In this document: positions 10,810 through 21,380 of the stretch, piece by piece | How positions within the stretch are numbered: position 1 is the first letter of the stretch | How the letters are laid out: the number at the start of each line of letters is the position of its first letter | Source: Piezodorus guildinii | Lineage: Eukaryota > Arthropoda > Insecta > Hemiptera > Pentatomidae | Assembly (NCBI GenBank): GCA_023052935.1 | Contig: CM041298.1 | Location: 186,001 to 250,000, forward strand | Direction: 5' to 3' | Length of the DNA stretch: 64,000 nucleotides | Position numbers and translations under genes: made by a program | Notes under the pieces: generated by a model | Told to the model about the DNA's origin: nothing | Database searches by the model: none | Seen by the model: the letters and a program-made list of their open reading frames with translations, nothing else

Positions 10810-11646
10810 TACTTTAACTTACTTATATATGAAATATATAGTAAGAGAAAGTATCTCGATCGTGAACATTTTTGAATTTGATTTTTCTCTGGAAATACAC
10901 GTTTGACTCATGTCCCACAAAAAGGTGTGTGTGTTTGGTAAGTCTAGTGCAAAAACTAAAAGTCGTACAATACTGAAATTTTATATTTAAGACAACTATA
11001 CACCCGATATGTTACAGCAACTTTTTAATCAAAATCAGCTAACCAAAGGAACCACTTTATACCATGGATTTTGGACCTTTTACTATTTTCTCAAAAATGG
11101 CTCTAATGATTTTGATTAAACTCGCTATATGGATGTAAAATTTAATGGGCTTTTATGTAGATTTTATTCTGATTGAAATAGTCTGACGTGGCTTAAATGC
11201 CGATATTTAAAATTTTCTTCCTCTAAAGTACCTTTAATTTTGTAGATTTAAACAAATAAGGCACATCACCAGCTGAATATGCAAGTTGAGCTAATTTGAT
11301 AAACAAATAAAGAAAAGTGGAAACATATTTTTTTATGCAGTTTTTAACACAAGAATAGTAATATACATGTATGATATAACGTTGGGAAGCTAAAGATTTT
11401 AGAAAAAATATTATCTCATACACAAGCTTGTAAAAGTTACTAAAGAATGATAAAAAGCCGATAAAACAAACTGATTATTTTAGATAATAATATAATATAT
11501 TTAATAAAACACATGTTTATATAGAAATTCAGTTTAATTAATTCTTTATTAGTTTCACTCATTTTAATCTTTAACTGTATTTGAAAATTCTTTAATCGAT
11601 TTTTAACGACTGTGGTAAGTGAAACTTGTGTGTTGCCTGCACCATA
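10810..11646 (-). mobile_element. DINE-like element, copy 2
   Basis: Nearly whole. The looped 3' hairpin variant is at the left (TTACTTATATATGAAATATA) and TGTGTTGCCTGCACCA, the reverse complement of the 5' end, at the right. The microsatellite is reduced to a short GTGTGTGT at about 10926. Confidence 0.75.
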
Positions 11647-11654
11647 TTTTTTTT

Positions 11655-11815
11655 CGTACAGGGACACACAAATTATCTGGTGCTATGAAATATACTTTAG
11701 GACCAATTCTCATAGCTACCAAATATACTTGAAAAATTTCATAAAAATCGGTCGAACCGTTTCAGAGGAGTACGACCACAAACACCGTGACACAAGATTT
11801 TTATAAATTAGATTA
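11655..11815. repeat. Helitron-like repeat fragment (family shared with 55300-55460)
   Basis: Contains AAAATCGGTCGAACCGTTTC and ends in TTATAAATTAGAT. The same segment, more decayed, recurs at 55300-55460 directly after a Helitron end. ATATTAGAT-like ends are common on insect Helitrons, but the assignment is weak. Confidence 0.4.
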
Positions 11816-12048
11816 TTTAATCTAAAATAAATGTTACCATTAAAACTATATATTTTTGTTTACTTTTTTTTTCAATTTTTATGTTTATTTAAATTTGATT
11901 TCAAGAAGGAAGTAGTGAAAAGTGTGTGTTGTGGGCACCAGATTTTCTATAAAGAGTTACCATGTTTCATTTATATTTGGTTGTGACCAAGTAATCTTTT
12001 CTGAGATGTATTTAATAATAATAAAAATAATTTTCCTTCTGTTCACAG

Positions 12049-12233
12049 CTGTTTTGAATGCCATAAAATTGAGGAGGTTGGATACGCTGTTTGAATACGA
12101 AGAGAAGGTCATGGCGGGGACTACTTTAGAGAAGTCGCTGTTGGATATTTTGACCGACACCGAAACGGGAACTCCGGACGATAAGATGAGGCTCTTCTTG
12201 ATCTATTACATCTGCACTGACCTGATTCCTGAG
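12049..12233 (+). CDS. Sly1: Sly1 exon d
   Basis: Acceptor TTCACAG then AVLNAIKLRRLDTLFEYEEK and, further on, TTLEKSLLDILTDTETGTPD and DKMRLFLIYYICTDLIPE, before donor GTGAGA. FEYEEK, KSLLDI-D and GTP-DKMRLFLIYYI are conserved in Sly1 domain 3. An ATG-started frame from about 11922 runs through this exon, but its ends are intron sequence. Confidence 0.93.
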
Positions 12234-12308
12234 GTGAGAAAGACATTACTTTACCAATTCGTTGTTTTTATTAGGTGTATGCAACACTGATGATAGAGAA
12301 AGGTAGGG

Positions 12309-12570
12309 ATCACTTGTAGCTTGGTGGGATGGTTCAAACCCACAGGTGGTCCTAGGATTTTTTAATGGGAGTAAAAAATCCTTAGTTATGCCCTCCTTCG
12401 GAGGGGACGTTAAAAGGTGGTCCCGAGCCTGTGCGATGTCAAGTACTCGTTAAAGATCCCTATCCTAATAAAACCTGGATAGGCAAAATTTAGGACTCCC
12501 ACTGTAGCATCGTCCGATTAGCCATAGTATCATAACGTGATGTAAAATAAATAAACTAACAAACAAACAA
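12309..12570 (+). mobile_element. tRNA-derived SINE (family S), copy 1
   Basis: Family S, about 280 bp, has a tRNA-like head (A-box-like TAGCTGGGTGG, B box GGTTCAAACCC), a body containing GGATTTTTTAATGGGAGTAA and GTGCGATGTCAGGTACTCGT, and an AAATAAATAAAC tail. Nine copies occur in this window. Here the head has an internal loss between the two boxes. Confidence 0.8.
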
Positions 12571-12949
12571 TAGAGAAAGGTGAGTGAAAGTATTATAGTG
12601 TGTTATAAACAAGCGACTATCGTGGTGGTACTCAATATTAACATAAATTTCGTTGCAGTTATAATAAATTGAACTCGAATTTTAATATAACATCTTTTTA
12701 TTTTTTTTCCTTTTACTTGAACATTTTTGGTTTATTATTTTCAAAAGTACTCTTCCCTCAAAATTAGAGCGCTTATGTTTCAAGATATGTAGAACCTGAA
12801 TAACAAATAAAAAAAATATCTGTTTTTCCTATTTAGTAAATAAATAATTACCAAAAAATAGTGTTATTTCGTAAAGAATTAAATTTCCTACAAAATGAAA
12901 AAAAGAATCATTGAAATTGGTTCAGAACTAGTTGGAACCACCTGCACCT

Positions 12950-13445
12950 AAATTAGAAACTACATAACTGTAATGAAACCTGAGGTGCTATACCCCAGTA
13001 AGACACTGGTGCTACACACAAAGGCGGACCTTAAGAATATTCTCACACAAGAAAGAAAAATCATTAGGAAAATTATTGGACCAAAACTCACGGAAGAAGG
13101 ATATAGGGGACAGCACAGAGTTCTTCAACATCGCGGCAGGCATTAGAAAAAGGCGACTACAATTTTATGGGCACATCAGCAGACTCTCACTGACTTTGAC
13201 TCAACAGGGACTCAAGACCACTACACCCTGGATGACCCAAGTTAAAATTGTTCTGGAAAGAGCTGAGATAGATTCAGTGGAGGTAATGGAGAAAGGCGTC
13301 TATAGACACAGAGTGTACAAGTGGGAAGTGACGTCAGAGAAAACAGGACCTGAAGCCCAAAGGCCAAAGTGGACTGAAAAAAGGAAGAGAGTCTTCAGTG
13401 AACGAATGAAGAAGTACTCGAAGAACAGGAAGAACAGGTAGTCAT
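12950..13445 (+). pseudogene. LINE reverse transcriptase C-terminal remnant
   Basis: Reads, across at least two frames, MKPEVLYPSKTLVLHTKADL, then NILTQERKIIRKIIGPKLTE, and further on IRKRRLQFYGHISRLS. These are the -PEVLY-SET-VL and K-R-L-F-GH--R blocks typical after the thumb of insect LINE RTs. It is 5'-truncated and decayed, in the Sly1 intron. Confidence 0.75.
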
Positions 13446-13564
13446 CATTATTTCGTGTAGTCTGATAGAAGGCCTGTAACCTGTGTAATAATAAAGAAGA
13501 GGATCTATTCTCAAGTGTCTTTAATAACCTAATATTTTATTAATATAGGATTAAAGGATTGTAG

Positions 13565-13740
13565 GGAATGGCATGGTCTAGTCGATAGACCACTACTGTT
13601 CTCCTTGTTCCGCATTCAAACCTGGGTTTGGCGGAATAATTTATTATTCTGTTATTTCAGCCATGAGACAAACCTGGGTTAGAAAGAACCTCCTGGGTCA
13701 TACCCAGCCTATATAATGGGAACCCAATAATTGGTGGAAA
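13565..13740 (+). mobile_element. Possible second tRNA-derived SINE
   Basis: Head with a candidate A box (TGGTCTAGTCGATAG) and B box (GCATTCAAACCTGG) spaced about 30 bp apart, then a non-tRNA body ending near GGAACCCAATAATTGG. It differs from family S. No second copy is seen here, so the call rests on the two boxes. Confidence 0.4.
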
Positions 13741-13843
13741 AACTGTTGAACCTGCTCATTTTATATTTATTATTAAAAAACTGTTGATCCTATAATTTTT
13801 GATATAGGTATTTTTTGACTAAATTATCATTTTATATTTCCAG

Positions 13844-13923
13844 AGCGATCTCAACAAGTATTCTGAAGCTCTTCAAACTGTAGGATGTGATTTAGACGCA
13901 TTGAACTACATCAAGCGTTGGAA
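13844..13923 (+). CDS. Sly1: Sly1 exon e
   Basis: Acceptor ATTTCCAG then SDLNKYSEALQTVGCDLDAL and NYIKRWK (last codon split), with donor GTGAGT. Corresponds to the family motif DL-KY--AL---GC-L-ALNYIK-WK. 80 nt; phase 2 out, completed by the first A of the next exon. Confidence 0.92.
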
Positions 13924-14020
13924 GTGAGTCAAATTTTCTTATTTTTTTCTTTCAAGATAAATTTTGACTATATATGTAAATATTTTATTATAGATTTACT
14001 TGGAATTATTATAACAAAAA

Positions 14021-14228
14021 TTACTGGAAGGAATTAGTCCAGGAAACTCCTATAGGGCGTGTTGTAGTTTCCACTCTCCTACAACACGCCCTGATGATGA
14101 CCCACAATGGGGTCGAAACGTTGGCAAACAATAACATAGTTGAAACTATTTAGTTGTTTCATTTAATGACCGCCACCCGGACTAATTCTTTCCAGTAATT
14201 CTCAACGGTCAACTAATTATATCCACTA
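14021..14228 (+). mobile_element. Palindromic Penelope-like/retrozyme-like element, copy P1
   Basis: About 208 bp. TTACTGGAAGGAATTAGTCC at 14021-14040 is mirrored by GGACTAATTCTTTCCAGTAA at 14179-14198. After the right arm comes a 30-bp tail (TCTCAACGGTCAACTAATTA) shared with copy P2 at 29041-29353, so the element is not symmetric. A hairpin GGGCGTGTTGTAG / CTACAACACGCCC precedes the hammerhead-like core. The Penelope link is inferred from the ribozyme motif. Confidence 0.55.
14088..14125 (+). ncRNA. Hammerhead-ribozyme-like motif (P1)
   Basis: Order seen: GCC, CTGATGA, stem II GACCC...GGGTC with a short loop, GAAA, CGTT, GGC. GCC and GGC can form the start of stem I. CUGANGA and GAAA are the invariant hammerhead core, and GUU is an allowed cleavage triplet. 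Stem III would be only ACGU, so activity would need a dimer, as reported for Penelope-type hammerheads. Confidence 0.5.
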
Positions 14229-14300
14229 TAACAAAAATTGTTATAATTTTTTTAAAATTTTTATGTTCGGTCACCAAATATGACGAAATTACTTACCTTG

Positions 14301-14577
14301 GGATCACTTGTAGCTGGGTGGTTAGAGCATAACAGCCTCCTATGCCAAAGGTCACGTGTTCAAACCCCAGGTGGTCCTAATGGGAGTAAAAAATCCTTAG
14401 TTGTGCCTTCCTTCGAAGGGGACGTAAAAAGTGGTCCAGGCCTGTGCTATGTCAGGTACTCGTTAAAGATCCCTGTCCTAATAAAACCTGAATAGGCAAA
14501 ATTTAGGACTCCCACTGTAGCATCGTCTGATTAGTCACAGTAGCATAAAGGAACGTTAAATAAATAAACCAACAAAC
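14301..14577 (+). mobile_element. SINE family S, copy 2 (best preserved)
   Basis: Flanked by a perfect 13-bp target duplication ATTACTTACCTTG at 14288-14300 and 14578-14590. A box at 14311-14321 and B box near 14358. Body and tail are full length (277 bp). This copy defines the ends of the family. Confidence 0.9.
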
Positions 14578-14636
14578 ATTACTTACCTTGTTTATAAAAC
14601 TTTTGAAATTGTTTAAATAACATGTAAACTTTTATT

Positions 14637-15185
14637 TTTACTGTTACTTACCTACATGTGAAATATTTATAGTGAGGGAAAGTATTGCGATTAAATTTCA
14701 TATTTAAGACAACCATACACCCGAGATGTTACAGCAACGTTTTCATTAGAATCAGCAAACTAGAAGTCACTTTATACCATGGATTTTGTACCTTTTTACG
14801 ATTTTCTCAAAAGCGGCTCTAACGATTTTGATTGAACTCGCTATACCGATGTAAAATTTAATGGGCTTTAATATTATGTATGTTTCATTCTGATGGAAAT
14901 AGTCTGACAGGGCTTAAATGCCGATATTTTAAATTTTGTTCCTCTGAAGTACCTTTAATTTTGTAGATTTAAAAAAATTAAACACTTCATCTTGTTTGCA
15001 TTGATAAATAACACCTAAATGTGGAAGGTGAGCGAATTTGATTAACAACTTAAGAAGGAAAGTGAAAACACATTTTTTTAATGTGAATATAGTTATAAGA
15101 ACAGCAACATAGATGTATAATATACCGTTGGAAAGCTAACGATTTTAGAAAAAATATTATCTTATGTACAAAGTTGTCAAAAAGG
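14637..15185 (-). mobile_element. DINE-like element, copy 3 (5' part missing)
   Basis: Starts with the 3' hairpin variant (CTTACCTACATGTGAAATAT) and keeps the middle of the element to the TTGGAAAGCTAACGATTTTA block. After about 15185 the sequence no longer matches the family. Confidence 0.65.
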
Positions 15186-15189
15186 TAAT

Positions 15190-15510
15190 GCAAAGTGGCA
15201 AAAGACCATCTCATCAATACAGTCTTTTTATGATGAGGAACACAGTTTTTAAGAAACCTTAATAAAAGTACTGTTTTGATGAGATAATTTATATTTTTAG
15301 TTAGGTTCATTACTTAAATTATTTAATTTCTAGTTTTACCCAGAAAAATTTGATATGAATCTGTGAGACACATTTGGGACCCTCTCCTTGTTATTATCGT
15401 TATCATATAAATTAGATTTTTTGTAGCCATATTTCTTATAAACTTGTTAATTTTATATTTATGTTATCAATTTATCTATAATAAACATAAAATTACATTT
15501 ATTATTATTT
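15190..15510. other. Intron sequence, nothing recognised
   Basis: AT-rich. A short inverted pair around CTCATCAATACAG / GTTTTGATGAG (15210-15285) is the only structure noted. Confidence 0.5.
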
Positions 15511-15513
15511 CAG

Positions 15514-15652
15514 AGCTTATGCTAAAATGGCTGCTATGCCCAGCGAATATTCAGGAGGCGGTACGAAAACGGTCAGCATGTTTTCGAAACTAGTTTCCAA
15601 AGGATCTTCGTTTGTGATGGAAGGAGTGAAAAATCTCGTCGTTAAGAAACAC
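15514..15652 (+). CDS. Sly1: Sly1 exon f
   Basis: Acceptor TTATTTCAG; reads AYAKMAAMPSEYSGGGTKTV then SMFSKLVSKGSSFVMEGVKN and LVVKKH. FVMEGVKNLV is diagnostic for Sly1. The donor GTTAGT is weaker than the others but the reading frame joins exactly to NLPVTR of the next exon. Confidence 0.92.
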
Positions 15653-15694
15653 GTTAGTTTTCTTCTTCTTCGTATTATTATTGTAATATTGAGT

Positions 15695-15942
15695 GATTTC
15701 AATGCCCAAGGTTGCAGGTTCAAACCTGGTAGGTGTGGACCCTAGGATTTTTAATGCGAGTAATATCCCTTAGCTATGCCACCCTTCAGAGGGAATGTAA
15801 AATGGTGGTCCTGAACCTGTGCGATGTCAGGTACTCGTTAAAGATCCCTATCCTAATAAAACCTGGATAGGCAAAATTTAGGACTCCCACTGTAGCATCG
15901 TCCGATTAGCCCCAGCAGCATAAAGTGTAGAATAAACTAACA
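15695..15942 (+). mobile_element. SINE family S, copy 3 (head truncated)
   Basis: Begins within the tRNA-like head (AGGTTCAAACCTGG) and keeps the body and a short tail. It lies in the Sly1 intron after exon f. Confidence 0.75.
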
Positions 15943-16212
15943 ATTATTTAGTAATTTCATAAGAAATATCTGTTTTTATCATTTCAGAAATTCAAAGTGG
16001 GATTAATAATGTTGTTTATAATTTTTATGTTTACAGATTGTAATCGATCGTTATTAATCCTCTCACTTTATCACTCAAATCACTAACACATTGTTTAGTA
16101 TGCCATCAATTATGATCATGTAAAAAACACATTTTTTTTAGTAAGTTTGTTGGCCGGGAAACTAGAATGTGTTATTAACCATAATCTAAAGAGCAACAGT
16201 GTTTTTTTATTT

Positions 16213-16375
16213 GTTCAATGTCACTTTATGCCACTGTACTTATCGGACGATGCTACAGTAGGAGTCTAAATTTTGCCTAATCAGGTTTAATTAAGAAAAC
16301 GATGGACAGAATAATTTTACTGCCATTAAAAAATCCTAGGGCCATCTATCAGGTTTGAAACTGCGACCTTTTACC
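16213..16375 (-). mobile_element. SINE family S, copy 4 (partial, diverged)
   Basis: Minus-strand body with ATCGGACGATGCTACAGTAG and the TTAAAAAATCCTAGG block. The middle is partly lost and a diverged B box (GGTTTGAAACTG) remains. Confidence 0.65.
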
Positions 16376-16490
16376 TTTGTAAAGATAAAGAGTTTTAATT
16401 TTTTCTTTCAAATTTTCCATTTCTATTATCTTGTATCTTAATGAAGTATGCTGAAACTATTACCTAATATTAGTACTTGGTGACTTGCAG

Positions 16491-16682
16491 AACCTGCCCG
16501 TGACGCGGATCGTGGACCAGCTGATGGAGATGAAGGGCTGCGATGACTACAGGTACCTCGATCCCAAGCAGCTGAGGGCGGTCGACCCTACTCGCAATAA
16601 GACCACTGCCAACGAGGCCATAGTCTTCGTCGTCGGAGGCGGAAACTACATAGAGTACCAGAACCTCATGGACTACGCTAAG
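16491..16682 (+). CDS. Sly1: Sly1 exon g
   Basis: Acceptor CTTGCAG; reads NLPVTRIVDQLMEMKGCDDY, later NEAIVFVVGGGNYIEYQNLM and DYAK, then donor GTAATA. The EAIVFVVGGGNYIEYQNL block is the most conserved C-terminal segment of Sly1 and of Sec1/Munc18 proteins in general. GC content is clearly above the flanking introns. 64 codons, phase 0 at both ends. Confidence 0.95.
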
Positions 16683-16694
16683 GTAATATAATAC

Positions 16695-17030
16695 AGTCAT
16701 GATTATGAAGTATTATGGGTATTCAGAATCTTAGTTAACACTGTTGAGGTGGTTTTTAATATTGAATGAAGACCTCAACAATGCATAATCACAGTAGGAA
16801 GGAAATAAGATGGAATTTGATGTACGCCGAGGTAGAAGCTTGTCGTCACACCAGAATTGGGACTTACCAGCAGTTTCAGACTTCGGCCAAAGGTATCCTG
16901 CTAGGGAGGGATGAACCCGCACCTACCAACTAGCAGAAGTGCCTGTTGTGATCCATAATGTGCAAGTGCGACAGTCAATTATTTATACATTTTCGATCAG
17001 CTGTGAAGTTACTGTTGTTACTGATATTGT
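16695..17030. other. Intron sequence, nothing recognised
   Basis: The block at 16740-16950 is more GC-rich than the rest of the intron and contains AGGGAGGGATGAACCCGCAC, but no protein match or repeat partner was found in the window. Confidence 0.4.
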
Positions 17031-17034
17031 GAAA

Positions 17035-17845
17035 AGTTTCCTAACCGAACAATACCAAATTGTATAACATGTTTTATGTATTAGGGTTTGTCTTAAATTG
17101 AACTGTGTCACAGTATTCACTCATACTAAAACATACAGAACTAGACGAATGATGATAAATACAGCGAGGATACACTTAAACACACAGAACTAAACAAACA
17201 GATGAGCAACTAATGTCATTGCTTATTGTTCATTTGTTTATCAGGTGATTAAAACATGTTATTTAGTATTTCTTCTTCTTCATAGCTCTACAACCCATGA
17301 AGGGTCCTGGCTTCCTCCAGCAGCAAGCACCGTGATTCCCTGTCTCGTGCTGCGGCCATCCAGCTTCCCATATTCAAGTAGTTTCGTGCTCATAGGCCTC
17401 GCAATCTGCCCAGCACAATCTTGGCCTCCCTACCTTGCGATGACTGTAAAGGAGTTTGGTCAGTATTCTCTTTGGAGGCGTATTGTCAGCCATTCGTGCC
17501 AGATGTCCTGCCCATCGCAGCCTTCCGATCTTAACGAAGCAGGATACATCACTTTCACTATATAAATCGTACAGTTCTCTGGTGCTCCTCCGCCTGCATT
17601 CATTATTTTCATGAACACCACCATATATTCGGTGCAATACTTTAATGTGCAATTTAGTATTTAACACGTTAAACTTTGTGTTGTCAGTCTTAATGTAGTT
17701 GATAATAAATTTTTAACCTTTAATATCTCTCTAATAATAATAATGAGTTTCGAGATATATGTTAATATGAGCTAATTTGTTTTTATTGTGTTATTGAACA
17801 CATACCTAAAATAATGCCATGTAATTATGAAACACCTTGTATATC
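17035..17845. mobile_element. Foldback family A, partial copy with LINE insertion
   Basis: Segments such as AACAGATGAGCAACTAATGTCA, read as two shorter blocks, and GAGATATATGTTAATATGAG match the right half of the foldback at 44425-45055. The copy is split at 17265 by a LINE end. ATTTAGTATTT stands on both sides of the insert (about 17260-17270 and 17652-17662), a target duplication. Confidence 0.6.
17270..17668 (-). pseudogene. LINE RT C-terminus and 3' tail (family L3)
   Basis: On the minus strand the frame 17667-17374 reads VLHRIYGGVHENNECRRRST, then RELYDLYSESDVSCFVKIGR and LRWAGHLARM. R-RWAGHLARM is a hallmark of the end of insect LINE polymerases. The 3' tail at 17270-17310 contains CATGGGTTGTAG, also found at the end of the SINE at 55488-55772. 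It is 5'-truncated and is flanked by an 11-bp target duplication. Confidence 0.8.
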
Positions 17846-17989
17846 TCTTTATTAAGGCGCAATTATAGCTTTCATAGGCCTCATAGTGCTATATTCAACT
17901 CTAACATTTAAAAAAAAAATTATAATACGTTAAAAGATTAAACAATAATTGAATACAAATATTTTTTTTTTTTAAAGAAGGGTCTTATA

Positions 17990-18770
17990 TTGGATTGTGT
18001 CACATGAAATGTCCATTTTCAAGGTAAAGGATTTTTATTAAAAATACGATATGAAAACAAGATAATTTTATTCGAAGTATTTACCTTCTTTTTCTACACA
18101 TTTTTCCCAACGTGACACCAACTTTTTTATCCCCGAACTGAAAAACTCTGAGCTTTGAAGTGAAACAAAATCTGAAAACGCACTTTTCATCATTTTCAAA
18201 AAGTTTTCCTTTGACGAAGTTGTCTTAATTCCTGAACAGGTGGTAATCTGTTGGAGACAAGTCGGGAGAATATGGTGGGTGCGGAAGAACTTCGTAGCCC
18301 AGTTCTTTCAATTTTTGCACGGTATGTTTTGTAACATAGGGTCTTGCTGCCGCTCAGTGAGATCATGAGGTACCCATGTATCGACCTTTTTTACTTTCCC
18401 AATACACTTTAAATGTCTGGAAACGGTAGATGCACTTGCATTTAGTTGTGCTGAGAGTCCTAATACTGTTTGGTAGGGGTTTCCTTCTACTGTATGTTTA
18501 AGGACATCGATGTCTATTACGGACGGAGGTCTTCCTCGGGGTAAGTTTTCCAAGTCGGTATCCCCAGCTGAAAACTTAGCAAACCGACGGCGAATGGTCC
18601 CCAAACGCCTTGCAAATATTTCTAGCGGCCTCAGCTGCTGAATGGCTGAGTTTAAACTCATACAAAAATACTCGAAAATGGCGTGTTTCCATGTTCATAC
18701 TAAAAAGTGGGTAATTGATTGGGAAGCTAATGTTTATAATACAAAGGTAGAGGATTAGTAACTTTTTACT
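17990..18770 (-). mobile_element. Mariner-like element M1, truncated and deleted
   Basis: The left end TTGGATTGTGTCACATGAAA follows TA and matches the end of the better copy at 51738-52664. The frame 18661-18308 (minus) gives a paired HTH region with LENLPRGRPPSVIDIDVLKH and STVSRHLKCIGKVKKVDTWV then PHDLTERQ, typical for the mariner N-terminus. The catalytic part is missing and the right end is lost after about 18770. Confidence 0.75.
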
Positions 18771-19135
18771 TTAAAAAATTCTAAAAATTAACAACAATCA
18801 ATCATTTAAAATTGATTATTTGAATATACTTTAACTAATCCAATATATGGTAAGACTGTGGAGTAATCTTATTAATTTATAGGTTTTTGAAGAGTAACTG
18901 AATGGAATAGAGTGATTATTTAGAGATAATGTTAGAAAGGTGGCATTAGATCTGAGGAGGGAACTAGGACTAAAACTAGAAGAACTAGAAGTAATCACCA
19001 TTGCTTGGGTTTTCATAGCGTTTAAGCTTATCTTATTCGTGTTTGCCCAGGCACCGATTCTATCGAGGTTTTCCTGACTTTCATACTGATAATGAGTGCT
19101 TCCTCATTTTATGTTCAGGGAGATGGAGTCTTACT
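18771..19135. other. Intron sequence, nothing recognised
   Basis: AT-rich, without repeat partner in the window. A small purine-rich stretch (18900-19000) has no readable frame of note. Confidence 0.5.
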
Positions 19136-19138
19136 GTT

Positions 19139-19195
19139 CTGTGTGTGTGAGTGTGTGTGTGTGTGTACGTGCGTGCATGTGTGTGTGTGTGTGCC
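19139..19195. repeat. (GT)n microsatellite, interrupted
   Basis: GT dinucleotides broken by GA, AC and GC steps. It lies 60 bp before Sly1 exon h. Confidence 0.9.
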
Positions 19196-19256
19196 TGATT
19201 AAATTAAACAAAATTTCCAATTTTTTTTTTTAAATATATTTTTTTGTTTTTTTTAG

Positions 19257-19343
19257 AGTAAATCAGGAGCTGGAAGTGGACCAATGAAAAGGATCGTTTA
19301 TGGCTCTACGACATTGACCAATTCAAAGCAGTTTTTGAAACAA
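19257..19343 (+). CDS. Sly1: Sly1 exon h
   Basis: Acceptor TTTTTTAG; reads SKSGAGSGPMKRIVYGSTTL then TNSKQFLKQ, donor GTGAGC. It matches the penultimate Sly1 block (K-I-YG-T-L-N--QFL-QL). 29 codons, phase 0. The preceding 2.6-kb intron holds a foldback element, a LINE end and a mariner. Confidence 0.9.
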
Positions 19344-19426
19344 GTGAGCACATATAATTTTATTTATATGTATAATTAAATGCTCTTTGATTTAATATCA
19401 AATAGATTTAATTCTCATAATAAAAA

Positions 19427-19431
<5 letters not shown>

Positions 19432-19463
<32 letters not shown>
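19432..19463. repeat. Poly(T) tract of about 31 bases
   Basis: Uninterrupted T run in the last Sly1 intron, 90 bp after exon h. It may be the poly(A) end of a minus-strand retroelement, but no body is recognised to its right. Confidence 0.7.
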
Positions 19464-19469
<6 letters not shown>

Positions 19470-19528
19470 CTTCCTTCATAATAGCTATATGATGAAGTGA
19501 CAATGGTTGACTGTGTGTATATATGAGA

Positions 19529-19627
19529 GAAGTTGGTTGAGGGTGCAGTCAATAGAACACACAATTAAGTATAAATTAGGTTTATACTTAATTGTGTGTT
19601 CTATTGACTGCACCCTCAACCAACTTC
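19529..19627. repeat. Perfect or near-perfect inverted repeat, 47-bp arms
   Basis: Arm GAAGTTGGTTGAGGGTGCAG onward at 19529-19575 is mirrored at 19581-19627 around a 5-base centre. The outer words resemble the GCACCAACTAACTTCTCC end of the element at 21380-21490, so this may be a foldback version of that family. Confidence 0.8.
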
Positions 19628-19722
19628 TTCCACATAATAGCTATAATTTTCTTTTGTTTTTTAAATAATTGACCTCTTCTTGATGCCATGCCGATTTTAT
19701 TTATATTTATGCCAAAATTATA

Positions 19723-20618
19723 CAAGGCATGTTTTTTAAGTAAGTACCGTTTGTTAATTAAAAAAAGAGGTGCAAGGATATCGCAATAATTTTATTTTTT
19801 CATGAAAGCCTGTACCTTAATCTACTTTTCTACATAATTTCCATTAATTTTCTTCATTGTATATGTTGTTTGCTGAGTGTTTAAGATGCCTCCGATAATC
19901 GTGAGTCCCGCTGATTGTGAAGTACGGGCTGTTATACGATTTCATAGTGCTAAAGGCGTAAAACCGATCAATATTCATTGTGAGATCGTTGAAGTTTACG
20001 GACAAAACATTATGAGTGATGGAATGGTAAGGAAATGGGTGAGAGCATTTAAAGATGGCTGCACAAATGTGCATGATGAAGAACGGAGTGGGTGTCCGTA
20101 TTGCTAGTGAAGTTTCTGCCTCGTAATGAGACAATCAATGCAGCGTCTTATTGTGAGTCATTGAAAAATCTGTGTCGTGCAATCCAGAACCAAAGCCATG
20201 GCAAGTTGAGTAAGGGTATCGTTTTGCTGCATGACAATGCCCGTCCACATGTGGCTGATCGGACCAAAGATATCATCAAATCATTTAAATGGGAAACTCT
20301 ATATCATCCTCCATAAAGCCCTGATATGGCGCCCATTTTTTCCTGCACTTGAAGAAATACCTGGGCGGTCGGCGTCTTCAAGACGATAATGAAGTCAGAA
20401 CATTTGTGATGCAGTGGTTAACAAGTCAGGCGGCAGAATTTTTTGAGGGGGGTATTCAAAAACTGGTGCCACGTTATGACAAGTGCCTCAAAATTCATGG
20501 AAATTATGTAGAAAAGTTGATTAAGGTACTGGCTTTCATGTAAAAATAAAATTATAGCAATATCTTTGCACGTCTTTTTTTAATTCCAAAACGGTACTTA
20601 CTTAAAAAACATGCCTCG
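19723..20618 (+). mobile_element. Mariner-like element M2, internally deleted
   Basis: 29-bp terminal inverted repeats CAAGGCATGTTTTTTAAGTA... and their mirror differ at one position. TA lies on both sides (19721-19722 and 20619-20620). At 896 bp it is shorter than a full 1.2-1.3 kb mariner because the middle of the transposase gene is lost. Confidence 0.9.
19877..20543 (+). pseudogene. Mariner transposase, N- and C-terminal pieces
   Basis: 19877-20107 codes for the N-terminal helix-turn-helix part, ending VHDEERSGCP. 20092-20316 jumps into the catalytic domain: LPRNETINAASYCESLKNLC and IVLLHDNARPHVADRTKD, which holds the second catalytic D. 20349-20543 gives the C-terminus. The first catalytic D and surrounding about 110 residues are deleted and stops separate the pieces, so it is inactive. 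Confidence 0.85.
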
Positions 20619-20624
20619 TATACC

Positions 20625-21380
20625 TTTTGATCTAATTAAGATAAGTTTAAAATATTTTTTCATTTAAAAGTATGAGATGTCCTTATTCAGTGGGAGTAAA
20701 AAAATTACTCCAATTACATCTTTAAATATTTCTAATTATTTTTCAAAGTTGCTGATTTAATACATTTTTTTTTATTTGACCAGTTCATTCTATTTAGGAG
20801 AATTCAAATTTAAAAAAATGACCTATTATCCACTTCTTTCTACATTTATAATTGCCTTACTCAGGAATTAATGACGTAAACAGAATTTATAAGGAATTAT
20901 TGTTTAAAGGCAAGAAATCGACAAATGTAACTTAACAAAATAACATATTTTCAATACTTATCCTGTGAATATTTTTTTTATTCCAACGGAACATAGAAAA
21001 GTGAATTATAAAAAATATGAGGCATATTTTAGGATTTTGCCTAAATTAATGTTAAAAAATATGGCTTGAAATCCTTAATTTGATATAACCCTGATCCATC
21101 AAATTGCATCATGATATTTTAGTACCATATATCCTCTAAAAGATTAAAGCAAAACTAAAACCAAATGTTTCCAATAAATTTGTTTTTGAATTTTCATTTT
21201 TTTTTTTTAAGCTAATTTAGGAACAATTTGTGTTTAGTATTTTTAAACATATTTCAAGGTTTCTAAAATATATGAGGTGTAATAAAAAGGAAAATAAAAC
21301 TTGATTGAATCAATTTTGGTCTCTGTTATTATTACTTCAAAAAATACAGAAGCATCATTGCCAATAGCTGACGGATTCTC
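20625..21380. other. Intron sequence, nothing recognised
   Basis: Very AT-rich, without repeats shared in the window and without open frames of note. Confidence 0.5.

Noticed and set aside
11922..12290. 122-residue single-exon gene
   Set aside because: Only 12049-12233 is coding (Sly1 exon d); the ends are intron sequence with splice signals.
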